DNA from: an uncultured Gammaproteobacteria bacterium
Lineage (GTDB): Bacteria; Pseudomonadota; Gammaproteobacteria; HK1
Assembly: GCA_958295465.1 (NCBI GenBank)
Contig: OY282353.1
Coordinates: 1,674,001-1,738,000 of the forward strand
DNA: 64,000 bases
Reading direction: 5' to 3'
Below are positions 35,128-43,793 of this stretch, piece by piece. Below the pieces are notes generated by a model. It did no database searches. It saw only the letters and a list, made by a program, of their open reading frames with translations, and was not told where the DNA came from. A program made the translations under genes and the position numbers. Every line of letters begins with the position of its first letter. Positions within the stretch are counted from its first letter, which is position 1.

Positions 35128-36867
35128 ATGGTGTGCACGACTATGGACGCAATCGCGGCTCGACCCCCGTTGAAACCGCTTCTCGTCAGTGGAACCGAAG
35201 CCGAGGCGCTGAAGATCCTGTCGTTCCACCTGCCGTCGGTGACCCTTTCGCAGCGACAGCTCTGCGACGTCGAGCTGATGATGAACGGCGGGTTCACGCC
35301 TCTCGACGGATTCATGGACCGGGACTCGTACGAGCACGTCCTGGAATCGATGCGGCTTCCCGGCGGCACACTCTGGCCCGTTCCGATCACGCTCGACGTC
35401 GATCGGGAGCTCGGGGAGGCGATCGAGCCGGGTTCACGGCTCGCGCTACGCGATCAGGAAGGGCTCGTCCTCGCGGTGCTCGACGTGTCTTCCAAGTGGG
35501 AGGCCGACAAGCGCGCCGAGGCGGAGCGGGTGTACGGCACGACGTCCGACCACCATCCCGGTGTGCGGCACCTCTACGAATGGGTCGGGGCCGTCTACGT
35601 GGGCGGCCGCGTCTCCGGCATCCAGCTCCCCACGCACTACAACTACCAGGAGTTGCGCCATACCCCCGACGAGCTGGGCCGGTTCTTCGGCCGGCTCGGA
35701 TGGAGAAGGGTCATCGGCTTCCATACCAGCCGCCCGATGCATCGGCGAGAGCGCGAGCTGACCATCGACGCGGCCAAGGAGGCCCGGGCCCACCTGCTCG
35801 TGCACCCCGTCGTCGGCGTCACCATGCACCGCGACCTGGGTCAGTTCGCGCGCATCAAGTGCTACCAGGAGATCCTGCGGCACTATCCGCGCCACCTCGC
35901 GGCCCTGTCCCTGCTGCCGCTCGCGATGCGCGGCGCCGGTCCCCGGGAAGCCCTCTGGCACGCGATCATCCGGCGCAACTACGGGTGCACCGGCTTCATC
36001 GTGGAGTGCGATCACGCGAGCCCTCTGCCTTACGACCCGGCCGGGAACGAAGCGTTCTATCCGAGCCGCGCCGCCCAGGAGCTTGCCCGCGAGCACGAGA
36101 CGGAGCTGGGGATCGCAATCTTCCCCGCCGGCCGCTTCGGCTATTCGCCGGAGGCGCGTCGCTACGTCCCGGTCGGCGACGGCGGCACGCGGGAAGAAGA
36201 CACGGTGCAGCTCGATGACGCGGGCCTCGCCGGACGCATCTTGCACGGCGGGGAGGTGCCCGGCTGGTTCACCTATCCGGAAGTGATCGAGATTCTGCGC
36301 GCCGTCTATCCGCCCCCCCGCGAGCAGGGCGTCACGCTGTTCTTCACCGGACTGTCGGGTTCCGGCAAATCGACTCTCGCCAAGATCATGTACGGCAAGT
36401 TCATCGAAGAAGGCCGGCGTTCGGTCACCCTCCTCGACGGCGACATCGTCCGGAGCCATCTGTCGAGCGAGCTGGGATTCTCCAAACCACACCGCGATCT
36501 CAACGTCCGCCGCATCGGCTTCGTGGCGAGCGAGATCACGAAGAACCGCGGGGTCGCCATCTGCGCCCCGATCGCGCCGTACGCCGCCACGCGCCGGGAC
36601 GTGCGCGAGATGATCGAGGCGCACGGAGCGATGATCGAGATCCACGTCTCCACGCCCCTGGAGGTATGCGAGGCGCGGGATTGCAAGGGGCTCTACGCAA
36701 GGGCCCGCAAGGGGGGTATCCCGGAGTTCACCGGCATCAGCGACCCCTACGAGGAGCCGGAGGAGCCGGAGCTCCGCATCGACACGACGGACCTCTCCCC
36801 GATGCAGGCCGCGCAGGAGATCTATCTCTACCTGCTCGCGAAGGGATACCTCGACCCGAGGGAGTGA
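35128..36867 (+). CDS. Bifunctional ATP sulfurylase / APS kinase
   Basis: 579 residues. Residues about 1-390 are an ATP-sulfurylase fold (PUA-like start with LSQRQLCDVELMMNGGFTPL; TMHRDLGQFARIKCYQEIL). Residues 400-579 are an APS kinase with P-loop FFTGLSGSGKSTLAKIMYGK, LDGDIVRSHLSSELGFSK and ISDPYEEPEEPEL. Converts sulfate to APS and then PAPS. The sulfurylase catalytic motifs deviate: HTSRPMHRRERE replaces QTRNPxHRAHE and ECDHASP replaces GRDHAG, so the first activity may be altered. Start could be 35128 or 35143. Confidence 0.85.
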   Translation: MVCTTMDAIAARPPLKPLLVSGTEAEALKILSFHLPSVTLSQRQLCDVELMMNGGFTPLDGFMDRDSYEHVLESMRLPGGTLWPVPITLDVDRELGEAIEPGSRLALRDQEGLVLAVLDVSSKWEADKRAEAERVYGTTSDHHPGVRHLYEWVGAVYVGGRVSGIQLPTHYNYQELRHTPDELGRFFGRLGWRRVIGFHTSRPMHRRERELTIDAAKEARAHLLVHPVVGVTMHRDLGQFARIKCYQEILRHYPRHLAALSLLPLAMRGAGPREALWHAIIRRNYGCTGFIVECDHASPLPYDPAGNEAFYPSRAAQELAREHETELGIAIFPAGRFGYSPEARRYVPVGDGGTREEDTVQLDDAGLAGRILHGGEVPGWFTYPEVIEILRAVYPPPREQGVTLFFTGLSGSGKSTLAKIMYGKFIEEGRRSVTLLDGDIVRSHLSSELGFSKPHRDLNVRRIGFVASEITKNRGVAICAPIAPYAATRRDVREMIEAHGAMIEIHVSTPLEVCEARDCKGLYARARKGGIPEFTGISDPYEEPEEPELRIDTTDLSPMQAAQEIYLYLLAKGYLDPRE

Positions 36868-36920
36868 GTCCCGCACCGCGAAGGCACAAGGTGTTGCGGC
36901 GCAAGGACAGTCCCTCGAAG

Positions 36921-36946
36921 CGGCGCCGGATCCGCGCCCGGCGCCG
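36921..36946. terminator. Bidirectional hairpin between convergent sat/cysC and dnaB
   Basis: Nine-base perfect stem CGGCGCCGG/CCGGCGCCG with an 8-base loop, sitting in the 81-bp gap between the two stop codons. No T-run is present, so termination strength is unknown. Confidence 0.5.
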
Positions 36947-36948
36947 GC

Positions 36949-38346
36949 TCAGCCCGCGAACTCCCCGGAATAGTCGACGGACGTATAGTCCGCGAAACGG
37001 GCGAACCGGCCCAGGAACGTGAGATCGACCGTTCCGATCGGGCCGTTGCGCTGCTTGCCGATGATGATCTCCGCCTTGCCCTTGTGCTTGCTCTCCTCGT
37101 CGTACACCTCGTCGCGGTAGATGAACAGGATGAGGTCCGCATCCTGCTCGATCGCGCCGGATTCACGGAGATCCGACATCACCGGACGCTTGTTCTGGCG
37201 CTCCTCGAGGCGCCGGTTGAGCTGTGAGCACGCCACCACCGGCACCATCAGCTCCTTGGCGAGCGCCTTCAGCGAACGGGAGATCTCCGAGATTTCCGTC
37301 GCGCGGTTCTCGCGCGTGCCCGGAACGTGCATGAGCTGCAGGTAGTCGACCACGACGAGACCGAGCCCGTGCTCGCGCTTGAGCCGGCGGCAGCGGGCGC
37401 GCAGCTCGGTCGGCGTCAAGGCGGGGTCGTCGACGATGAAGATGCCGGTGTCGTTGAGCAACCCGAGCTGCGAGGTCAGTCGCGGCCAGTCTTCGGGTTC
37501 CAGCCTCCCGGTGCGGACCTTCTGCTGATCGATCCGTCCGAGCGACGAGAGCATCCTCATGACGAGCTGCTCGGCCGGCATCTCCATGCTGAACACCATG
37601 ACGGACTGCCGGGCCCGTATCGCCGCTTCCTCGACGAGGTTCATCACGAACGCGGTCTTTCCCATCGACGGACGTCCCGCCACGATGATCAGATCGCCCC
37701 GCTGCAAGCCGGCCGTCTCCCGGTCGAGATCCTTGAACCCGGTTGGCGTCCCGGTGATCGGACTGTCACGCCGGGACAACTCGTCGATGCGTCCCATCAC
37801 GTGGGACAGCACGTCCCTGATGGCAACCGACTCCTGCCGGCCCGCGTTGCCCCGCTCGGCAATCTCGAAGATGCGGCGCTCCGCGTCGTCCAGCAGCTCG
37901 TGCACCGCCCGCCCTTGCGGCCGGTATGCCGCTTCCGTGATCTCGTTGCTGATCCGGATCAGATCGCGAAGCACCGCACGCTCGCGGACGATCTCCGCGT
38001 ACGCGACGATGTTCGCGGCGCTGGGGGTGTTCCCGGCGAGCTCGGCCAGGTAGGCGAGACCGCCCGCGGATTCGAGCTGACCATCCCGGTCGAGCCGCTC
38101 CGCCACGGTGACCGCGTCGCACGGCCGTCCCTCGTCGCACAGGCCCGCGACCGCGTTGAACACGGCACGATGGTCGTTACGGTAGAAACGCTCCCCGGTC
38201 AGGATATCGGCGATCCGATCCCAGGCGCCGTTGTCGATGAGAACACCGCCCAGGACCGCCTGCTCGGCCTCGACCGAGTGTGGCGGGAGGCGCAGCACGA
38301 CGGCGCCGACCTTCGGCGCACCACTGGTGATCAAGGGATCGGCCAT
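36949..38346 (-). CDS. dnaB: Replicative DNA helicase DnaB
   Basis: 465 residues. N-terminal primase-interacting domain (LPPHSVEAEQAVLGGVLIDN), RecA-like C-terminal domain with IVAGRPSMGKTAFVMNLVEE, VDYLQLMHVPGTRENRATEI, SQLNRRLEERQNKRPVMSDL and DADLILFIYRDEVYDEESKH. No intein is evident. Unwinds DNA at the fork. Downstream of rplI in the classic rpsF cluster. Confidence 0.97.
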   Translation of the reverse strand: MADPLITSGAPKVGAVVLRLPPHSVEAEQAVLGGVLIDNGAWDRIADILTGERFYRNDHRAVFNAVAGLCDEGRPCDAVTVAERLDRDGQLESAGGLAYLAELAGNTPSAANIVAYAEIVRERAVLRDLIRISNEITEAAYRPQGRAVHELLDDAERRIFEIAERGNAGRQESVAIRDVLSHVMGRIDELSRRDSPITGTPTGFKDLDRETAGLQRGDLIIVAGRPSMGKTAFVMNLVEEAAIRARQSVMVFSMEMPAEQLVMRMLSSLGRIDQQKVRTGRLEPEDWPRLTSQLGLLNDTGIFIVDDPALTPTELRARCRRLKREHGLGLVVVDYLQLMHVPGTRENRATEISEISRSLKALAKELMVPVVACSQLNRRLEERQNKRPVMSDLRESGAIEQDADLILFIYRDEVYDEESKHKGKAEIIIGKQRNGPIGTVDLTFLGRFARFADYTSVDYSGEFAG

Positions 38347-38510
38347 ATCCGCGAAAACGCCGGCCGGCGACCTCAGTCCACCTCGAACGAAGGCGACCGG
38401 AGGCAGGATAGCTTACCGGCCGCTACGAAACGACTCGATCCGGTCAGGAGCGTGCAGCGATCGGATCCGGCGCCCCCGGGGAGTGCAAGGGATGGATGGG
38501 CCACGGGCGC

Positions 38511-38975
38511 TCAACCATCGGCGGACTCCGGTTCCACCTTCAGCCTGATCGCGGCTTCGACCTCCGCGCTGACGTGGATGGTCACGGCGTATTCACCGAC
38601 CTGGCGGATGGTGTCGCCGCCGGGCATCCGCACCTGCTGGCGCGCAACCTCATGGCCGAGCTCCGCGAGGGCTTGCGCGACGTCCGCCGCCCCCACCGAT
38701 CCGAACAGGCGTCCTCCCTCCCCCGCCCTGCGCGACACCGTGATCTCGACGTCTTCGAGCACCGTCGCCTGCCTCCCCGCCGCGGCGAGGGCTTCCGCCT
38801 CCCGGCGTTCGAGCTCTTCGCGGCGCGCCTCGAACTCGGCCACGTTCCTTGGTGTCGCGGCCACCGCGATCCCCTTGGGGATCAGGTAGTTCCTGGCGAA
38901 TCCGGCCTTGACCGAGACCTTGTCGCCGAGACCGCCGAGCCGCTGCACCTTCTCCAGAAGAATCACTTCCATCAT
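38511..38975 (-). CDS. rplI: 50S ribosomal protein L9
   Basis: 154 residues (MMEVILLEKVQRLGGLGDKV start; second Met at 38972 equally possible). Conserved VKAGFARNYLIPKGIAVAAT, the long connecting helix and the C-terminal domain (LFGSVGAADVAQAL; TIHVSAEVEAAIRLKV). Preceded by GAGGTG as ribosome site. Confidence 0.97.
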   Translation of the reverse strand: MMEVILLEKVQRLGGLGDKVSVKAGFARNYLIPKGIAVAATPRNVAEFEARREELERREAEALAAAGRQATVLEDVEITVSRRAGEGGRLFGSVGAADVAQALAELGHEVARQQVRMPGGDTIRQVGEYAVTIHVSAEVEAAIRLKVEPESADG

Positions 38976-39021
38976 GACACCTCGATCCGTTTCGCCGTGC
39001 CGCGGCTCCGCATCCGGTCCA

Positions 39022-39903
39022 TTACGAACGGTCGAGCCGGGCCCGATAGTCGAGCCAGACATCCGAGAACCCCGCCACCGAGAGCGCGAGCACGGCGGCC
39101 GGGGTCACCAGCAGCAGGCTCGCATACATGGCGACGATCCAGCCGCGAGAGCCGCCTCGTAGCGCGACCAGCCCGTGCACGAGGGCAATGCCCTGGATTG
39201 CGCAGGCGGCCACGATCAGCACCAGCAAATCGTGGCCGACCCCGGCGCCCCGAGGCGCCGCGAGCAGAGCCACGACCGCCACCACCCCCGCCCCGGTCGC
39301 GAAGCGGCGCCCGACGCGCAGGTCCCGGAACTCGCGGCCGAAGCCCCCCGGATTGTCGAGCGCCGCATGACCCCAGCGGGCCAGGAACACGACGCTCATC
39401 GACGTCACCATCACCGCGACCGGCAGCCCCGTCACCACCGCTCTCAGCAGCGCGGCGAGCTGCTCGAACGCCTTGGGATCGACCTCCCCGGTCCGGGCCG
39501 CGAGGAATGCTTCGAAGGTATCCAGCCACCATTGCGCGGGATCGGGAACGGCCAGATACAGCATCACGATCGCGGCACCCGCGGCGAGGGTCGCCGCCGC
39601 GAGCACGAAGCCCTGGGACGACGTGGCCCGGAGCAGCGCGCACAAGGCGAGCGCCGGCAGGCCGGTCACCACCACGAACACCGCCGCGGGCACAATCGAC
39701 CCGGCCAGCGCCCACATCGCAACCGCGAAGACGGCGGCCGATCCGGCAAGCACCGTGAAACCTTCGCCCGTGCCGTATCGAAGCGTCGCCAGTCCGATGA
39801 TCGCCCCCCCGACGAAGCTGAACGGGGGCATCAACAGCGACAGCGCCGATACGCCGATTGCGTGGTAGCGGCTTCGCGTGACGAATCGGAGGAATCCGCC
39901 CAC
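39022..39903 (-). CDS. DUF2232 inner-membrane protein
   Basis: 293 residues with about eight to nine hydrophobic segments. It lies between rpsR and rplI, where gammaproteobacteria such as Pseudomonas and Thioalkalivibrio carry a DUF2232 membrane protein. Features: SALSLLMPPFSFVGGAIIGL at the N-terminus, a conserved-type FGREFRDLRVGRRFA segment near 205 and a C-terminal helix pair. Function unknown. Confidence 0.8.
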   Translation of the reverse strand: MGGFLRFVTRSRYHAIGVSALSLLMPPFSFVGGAIIGLATLRYGTGEGFTVLAGSAAVFAVAMWALAGSIVPAAVFVVVTGLPALALCALLRATSSQGFVLAAATLAAGAAIVMLYLAVPDPAQWWLDTFEAFLAARTGEVDPKAFEQLAALLRAVVTGLPVAVMVTSMSVVFLARWGHAALDNPGGFGREFRDLRVGRRFATGAGVVAVVALLAAPRGAGVGHDLLVLIVAACAIQGIALVHGLVALRGGSRGWIVAMYASLLLVTPAAVLALSVAGFSDVWLDYRARLDRS

Positions 39904-39918
39904 GCGGCGGTCCCCCTG

Positions 39919-40146
39919 TCAACGATGGTGGTCGGTGTAGGGAAGCAACGCGAGAAACCGCGCGCGCTTGATGGCCCGCGCGAGCTGGCGCTGGTACCGC
40001 GCGCTCGTCCCCGTGATCCGGCTCGGAACGATCTTGCCGGTCTCCGACACGTATGCCTTGAGGGTGTTGAGATCCTTGTAATCGATCTCCTTCACCCCCT
40101 CGACGGTGAAACGACAGTAGCGCCGCCTGCGGAAAAAACGCGCCAT
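39919..40146 (-). CDS. rpsR: 30S ribosomal protein S18
   Basis: 75 residues: [40 protein letters not shown], then [20 protein letters not shown]. Partner of S6 on the platform. 62 bp downstream of rpsF. Confidence 0.97.
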   Translation of the reverse strand: MARFFRRRRYCRFTVEGVKEIDYKDLNTLKAYVSETGKIVPSRITGTSARYQRQLARAIKRARFLALLPYTDHHR

Positions 40147-40208
40147 ATCACTCTCCTCGGGTTACATCGGCGGTGCGCGCCCTTCGGCACACCGTCCCGG
40201 TCGGACCA

Positions 40209-40856
40209 TCAGTCCTGCGCCGCCTCCCGGGACCGATCCGTGGGCTCACCGGCTTCGGACGATTCCGCGGACGGCTCGCCGTCCGACGCCCCGGGACCAC
40301 CGGCCTCGCCCGGCTTCGCGGCGGCGGCAGTCTCCACCGGCGCAGCAGCAGTCTCCACCGGCGCAGCAGCAGTCTCCACCGGCGCAGCAGCAGTCTCCAC
40401 CGGCGCAGCAGCAGTCTCCACCGGCGCAGCAGCAGTCTCCACCGGCGCAGCAGCAGTCTCCACCGGCGCAGCGGATTGCCGGTCGCCCGACTCGCGTCGC
40501 CGGCCCCGGCCGCCTCGCTCGTCCTTCCCGTCCTTCTCCTTCGACTTCACGAGCGGCGACGGATCCGTCGCCGCCGAATCGCGTCGGATGACGAGGTGGC
40601 GAATGACCGCGTCGTTGAACTTGAAGGCGCTGGTCATGCCGTCGAGCGCAACGTGCGTACACTCGACGTTCATGAGGACGTAGTGGGCCTTGTGGACCTT
40701 GTGGATCGGGTAGGCGAGCAGGCGCCGTCCCCAGTCTTCGAGCCGGTGAATGGAGCCCCCGTCCGATTCGACCATCGAACGGTACCGTTCGATCATCGCC
40801 GGGACCTGCTCGCTCTGGTCCGGATGGACCATGAACACCACTTCGTAGTGCCGCAT
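40209..40856 (-). CDS. rpsF: 30S ribosomal protein S6 with a long repeat extension
   Basis: 215 residues, against about 100-135 in most bacteria. Residues 1-95 are a normal S6 ([40 protein letters not shown]). The C-terminal 115 residues are low complexity: a charged segment [20 protein letters not shown], then APVETAA repeated seven times, then a Ser/Glu-rich acidic tail. E. coli S6 ends in glutamates added by RimK; here the tail is encoded instead. First gene of the rpsF-rpsR-DUF2232-rplI-dnaB cluster. Confidence 0.95.
   Translation of the reverse strand: MRHYEVVFMVHPDQSEQVPAMIERYRSMVESDGGSIHRLEDWGRRLLAYPIHKVHKAHYVLMNVECTHVALDGMTSAFKFNDAVIRHLVIRRDSAATDPSPLVKSKEKDGKDERGGRGRRRESGDRQSAAPVETAAAPVETAAAPVETAAAPVETAAAPVETAAAPVETAAAPVETAAAAKPGEAGGPGASDGEPSAESSEAGEPTDRSREAAQD
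40330..40475. repeat. Seven 21-bp tandem repeats inside rpsF
   Basis: Unit GTCTCCACCGGCGCAGCAGCA, seven near-perfect copies (GTCTCCACC at 40330, 40351, 40372 and so on every 21 bp), encoding APVETAA on the minus strand. Near-identity between copies implies recent expansion and copy-number instability. Confidence 0.92.
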
Positions 40857-41084
40857 CGATCGCTCCTTTCGGGATTGCCTCCCGAGCGCATCGGCTCGGT
40901 GAGGCAAGGAGTAGATGGAACCCCCGGCGGATAACGCCGGGTAGCGGTGCATGGTATGGAATTCCCGCGGGCCCTTCAATGCCTGGGGACCGTCCGGGTG
41001 CACGTCGAACGATTGGTGTCGTTCGGTTGCCGCGAGCCACTTGCGGCAAGTACGATTCCTTTCCCCCCTACCTGAGCGGCCGAC

Positions 41085-42047
41085 ATGCACGATCCTCTTC
41101 CGCGGCTGGCCCGCACGTCCTTTCCGCCGGTGCGCCGGAGCCGGCTCACGACGCTGCAGGTCAACCTGGGCTACCGCTGCAACCAGTCCTGCGTGCACTG
41201 CCACGTCAGCGCCGGCCCGAACCGCACCGAAGAGATGAGCGCCCGGACGGTGGGCGAAGTCATCCACTTCATGAAGGTGTCCGGCGTATCGGTGCTGGAC
41301 GTCACCGGCGGCGCCCCGGAGCTGAACCCGAGCTTCCGGTTCCTGGTCGATGCGGCGGTAGAGCATGGCGCGCGGATCATCGACCGGTGCAATCTCACCA
41401 TCCTCCGCGAGCCCGGCCAGGAGGACCTCGCCGAATTTCTGGCCGTCCGGCAGGTCGGCGTCGTCGCGTCGTTGCCGTGCTACCTCGACGAGAACGTCGA
41501 TCGCCAGCGTGGCCGGGGGGTCTTCGACGCGAGCATCGAAGGATTGCGGCGGCTCAACGCCCTGGGCTACGGCGGCGATGACACCGATCTCTCCCTCGAC
41601 CTCGTCTTCAATCCGCAGGGACCCGTGCTCCCGCCCCCCCAGCACGAGCTGGAGCGCACCTACAAGGCGGAGCTGTGGCGCCGCTTCGGAGTCAGGTTCA
41701 ACCGGCTGCTGACCCTGGCGAACATGCCGATCGGCCGCTTCGGCAGCATCCTCATCTCGAAGGGGCAGTTCGAGGAGTATCTCGGGATGTTGCGGGCCGC
41801 CCACGTGGACGCGAACGTCGAGCGCGTGATGTGCCGGCATACCGTGAGCATCGACTGGCAGGGGTATGCCTACGACTGCGATTTCAACCAGATGCTCGGA
41901 CTGCCGATGCGGCTCAACGGATCGCCTCGCACCCACGTCACGGATCTGACGTCGGTCGACGTCGAGGGGCGGCCGATCGTGATTCGTGACCACTGCTTCG
42001 GCTGCACCGCGGGGCAGGGCAGCGGTTGCGGCGGGGCACTGGGCTGA
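41085..42047 (+). CDS. arsS: Radical SAM protein ArsS (arsenosugar biosynthesis)
   Basis: 320 residues. Radical-SAM cluster motif [19 protein letters not shown] at about 25-43 (CxxxCxxC), SAM-binding [13 protein letters not shown], and a C-terminal DUF3641 cysteine region ([15 protein letters not shown]) likely holding auxiliary Fe-S. ArsS proteins join the adenosyl group to dimethylarsenicals on the path to arsenosugars. Two small glycosyltransferases follow, matching reported gene neighbourhoods. No arsM is in the window. Confidence 0.9.
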   Translation: MHDPLPRLARTSFPPVRRSRLTTLQVNLGYRCNQSCVHCHVSAGPNRTEEMSARTVGEVIHFMKVSGVSVLDVTGGAPELNPSFRFLVDAAVEHGARIIDRCNLTILREPGQEDLAEFLAVRQVGVVASLPCYLDENVDRQRGRGVFDASIEGLRRLNALGYGGDDTDLSLDLVFNPQGPVLPPPQHELERTYKAELWRRFGVRFNRLLTLANMPIGRFGSILISKGQFEEYLGMLRAAHVDANVERVMCRHTVSIDWQGYAYDCDFNQMLGLPMRLNGSPRTHVTDLTSVDVEGRPIVIRDHCFGCTAGQGSGCGGALG

Positions 42048-42258
42048 ACGGGCGCAACGGCCGGTCGCCGTCGCGCCATGCGCCGGTGATCTCGGTCATC
42101 GTCCCGGTACTCGACGATGCCGAAGCCGTCGCTTGCTTCGGCTGCACCGCGGGGCAGGGCAGCGGTTGCGGCGGGACACCGGGCTGAACGGGCGCAACGG
42201 CCGGTCGCCGTCGCGCCATGCGCCGGTGATCTCGGTCATCGTCCCGGTGCTCGACGAA
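41994..42258. repeat. 140-bp tandem duplication across the arsS/glycosyltransferase junction
   Basis: TGCTTCGGCTGCACCGCGGG starts at 41994 and again at 42134. About 125 bp are near-identical, covering the last 18 codons of arsS, its stop and the first codons of the glycosyltransferase. The first copy ends arsS and starts an abortive glycosyltransferase; the second repeats the arsS tail and starts the real one. Confidence 0.88.
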
Positions 42259-42903
42259 GCCGGAGCCATCGCGCGATGCCTCCGGCCGTTGCAGGCTCTG
42301 CGCGGGCGCGGAATCGAAGTCGTCGTGGTCGATGGCGGCAGCCGGGACGGGACCCGGGACGCCGCCGTTCCCCTGTGCGATCGAATTCTCGACGCGCCTC
42401 GTGGCCGCGCGCGGCAGATGAACGCGGGCGCCGGAGCCGCCGGCGGTCAGGTGCTGTTGTTTCTGCACGCGGATACGCGGCTTCCCTCCGGCTGGAGCAG
42501 GATGGTTCGGGACGCGCTCGAAGACCGGAGCCGCGAATGGGGCCGGTTCGACGTGCGGCTCGACGGTGCGCATCCGGTGCTGCGGGTGGTCGAGCGCGCG
42601 ATGAACCTGCGCTCGCGGCTGAGCGGCATCGCCACCGGCGATCAGGCGATCTTCGTCAACCGGGCCGCTTTCCGGGCGGCCGGCGGCTTTCCCGATATCG
42701 CCCTGATGGAAGACGTGGCGCTCAGCCGCGCGTTGCGGCGGCGCTCACGCCCGGCCTGTCTGCACGCCGCGGTGGTGACGTCGAGCCGGCGCTGGGAGCG
42801 CAATGGAATCGCCCGCACCATCATGCTGATGTGGCGGCTGAGGTTTCAGTACGCGCTCGGCGCCGACCCCGAGATACTGGCCCGCCGGTACCGGGATGGC
42901 TGA
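42226..42903 (+). CDS. TIGR04283-type family 2 glycosyltransferase
   Basis: 225 residues from GTG 42226. GT-A start [32 protein letters not shown], a PRGRARQMNAGA segment, FLHADTRLPSGW (DxD-like), GDQAIFVNRAAFRAAGGFPD and EDVALSRALRRR. This family is often found beside ArsS and the TIGR04282 protein encoded next. Within the upstream duplicate a truncated copy of its first 20 codons exists. Sugar substrate unknown; a role in arsenosugar assembly is inferred. Confidence 0.82.
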   Translation: MISVIVPVLDEAGAIARCLRPLQALRGRGIEVVVVDGGSRDGTRDAAVPLCDRILDAPRGRARQMNAGAGAAGGQVLLFLHADTRLPSGWSRMVRDALEDRSREWGRFDVRLDGAHPVLRVVERAMNLRSRLSGIATGDQAIFVNRAAFRAAGGFPDIALMEDVALSRALRRRSRPACLHAAVVTSSRRWERNGIARTIMLMWRLRFQYALGADPEILARRYRDG

Positions 42904-42906
42904 CCG

Positions 42907-43539
42907 GTGGTGCCGTCGTGGCTGAACGCTGATGCCGCCTGCCGGTTGGTGGTCATGGCTCGGGCGCCGGTTCCCGGCCGGACCAAGCGCCGGTTGATTC
43001 CTGCCATCGGGGCGGAGCGCGCCGCGGCGCTGCACCGCGCCATGATCCACCATGCGGTCACGACGGCGCTGGCCAGCGGCGTAGGGCAGGTGGAGCTGTG
43101 GTGCACGCCGAGCACCGGGCACGAGGTCTTTCGCACGCTGCAAAGCGAGACGCCGGTCGTGCTGTGTACGCAGACCGGATCGGACCTCGGGGCGAGGATG
43201 CACGCGGCCATCGGGGCGCGGCCGGGGGCGGCCGTGGTGATCGGCACCGACTGTCCGTTTCTCGAGCCGGATGCTCTCGTTCGGGCCGCCGGCGCCTTGT
43301 GCTCTGCCGAGGCGGATGTGGTGCTGGCGCCGGCTTTCGACGGCGGCTACGTGCTGATCGGCATGGACCGGCCCAGGCCGGAGCTGTTTGCCGGGGTGGA
43401 GTGGGGCACCGACAGGGTGCTGGCCCAGACCCGCGAACGGGCACGGGCGGCGCGGCTGCGGCTCCTGGAGCTGGAGGCCCGCCGGGATGTCGATCGACCG
43501 GAGGATCTCGAAGCGCTCGCCGGTGTGCTGCGCTGGTGA
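42907..43539 (+). CDS. TIGR04282/DUF2064 nucleotidyl/glycosyltransferase-like protein
   Basis: 210 residues from a GTG 3 bp after the previous stop. GT-A-like core: VMARAPVPGRTKRRLIPAIG at the N-terminus, VVIGTDCPFLEPDAL (DxD-like), VLAPAFDGGYVLIGM, W-GTDRVLAQT, DVDRPEDLEAL at the end. Partner of the TIGR04283 protein. Confidence 0.82.
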   Translation: MVPSWLNADAACRLVVMARAPVPGRTKRRLIPAIGAERAAALHRAMIHHAVTTALASGVGQVELWCTPSTGHEVFRTLQSETPVVLCTQTGSDLGARMHAAIGARPGAAVVIGTDCPFLEPDALVRAAGALCSAEADVVLAPAFDGGYVLIGMDRPRPELFAGVEWGTDRVLAQTRERARAARLRLLELEARRDVDRPEDLEALAGVLRW

Positions 43540-43793
43540 GGGATCCGATCCGGCCGGACGGCAGGTGAGGCCGGGGCGCCGGGACAGGTCGCGCAACGAT
43601 TTCCGCCGAGGACTGCCGGGGCAAGCCGCGCAACGATGTCCGCCGGGACCACCCGGTTGGCTCTGGCAGAGGATGTGCTGAATCAAAATAACAGTTTATT
43701 AACAATAAGATATGACGTAAATCTAAATTGATCCTTGAATTACCGTCCGCGCTCTCGTAGTCTTCGGCCGAGTTGCCACCTGATCCCGGCGCC
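43540..43793. promoter_or_regulatory. AT-rich promoter region upstream of mrcB
   Basis: 43680-43735 (AACAGTTTATTAACAATAAG and on) is the most AT-rich stretch nearby and probably holds the mrcB promoter. A small direct repeat (GCGCAACGAT at 43591 and 43628, 37 bp apart) precedes it. No gene. Confidence 0.45.

Noticed and set aside
40330-40475. Seven regular repeats resembling a CRISPR array
   Set aside because: The 21-bp units are directly adjacent with no spacers and encode an in-frame heptapeptide inside rpsF.
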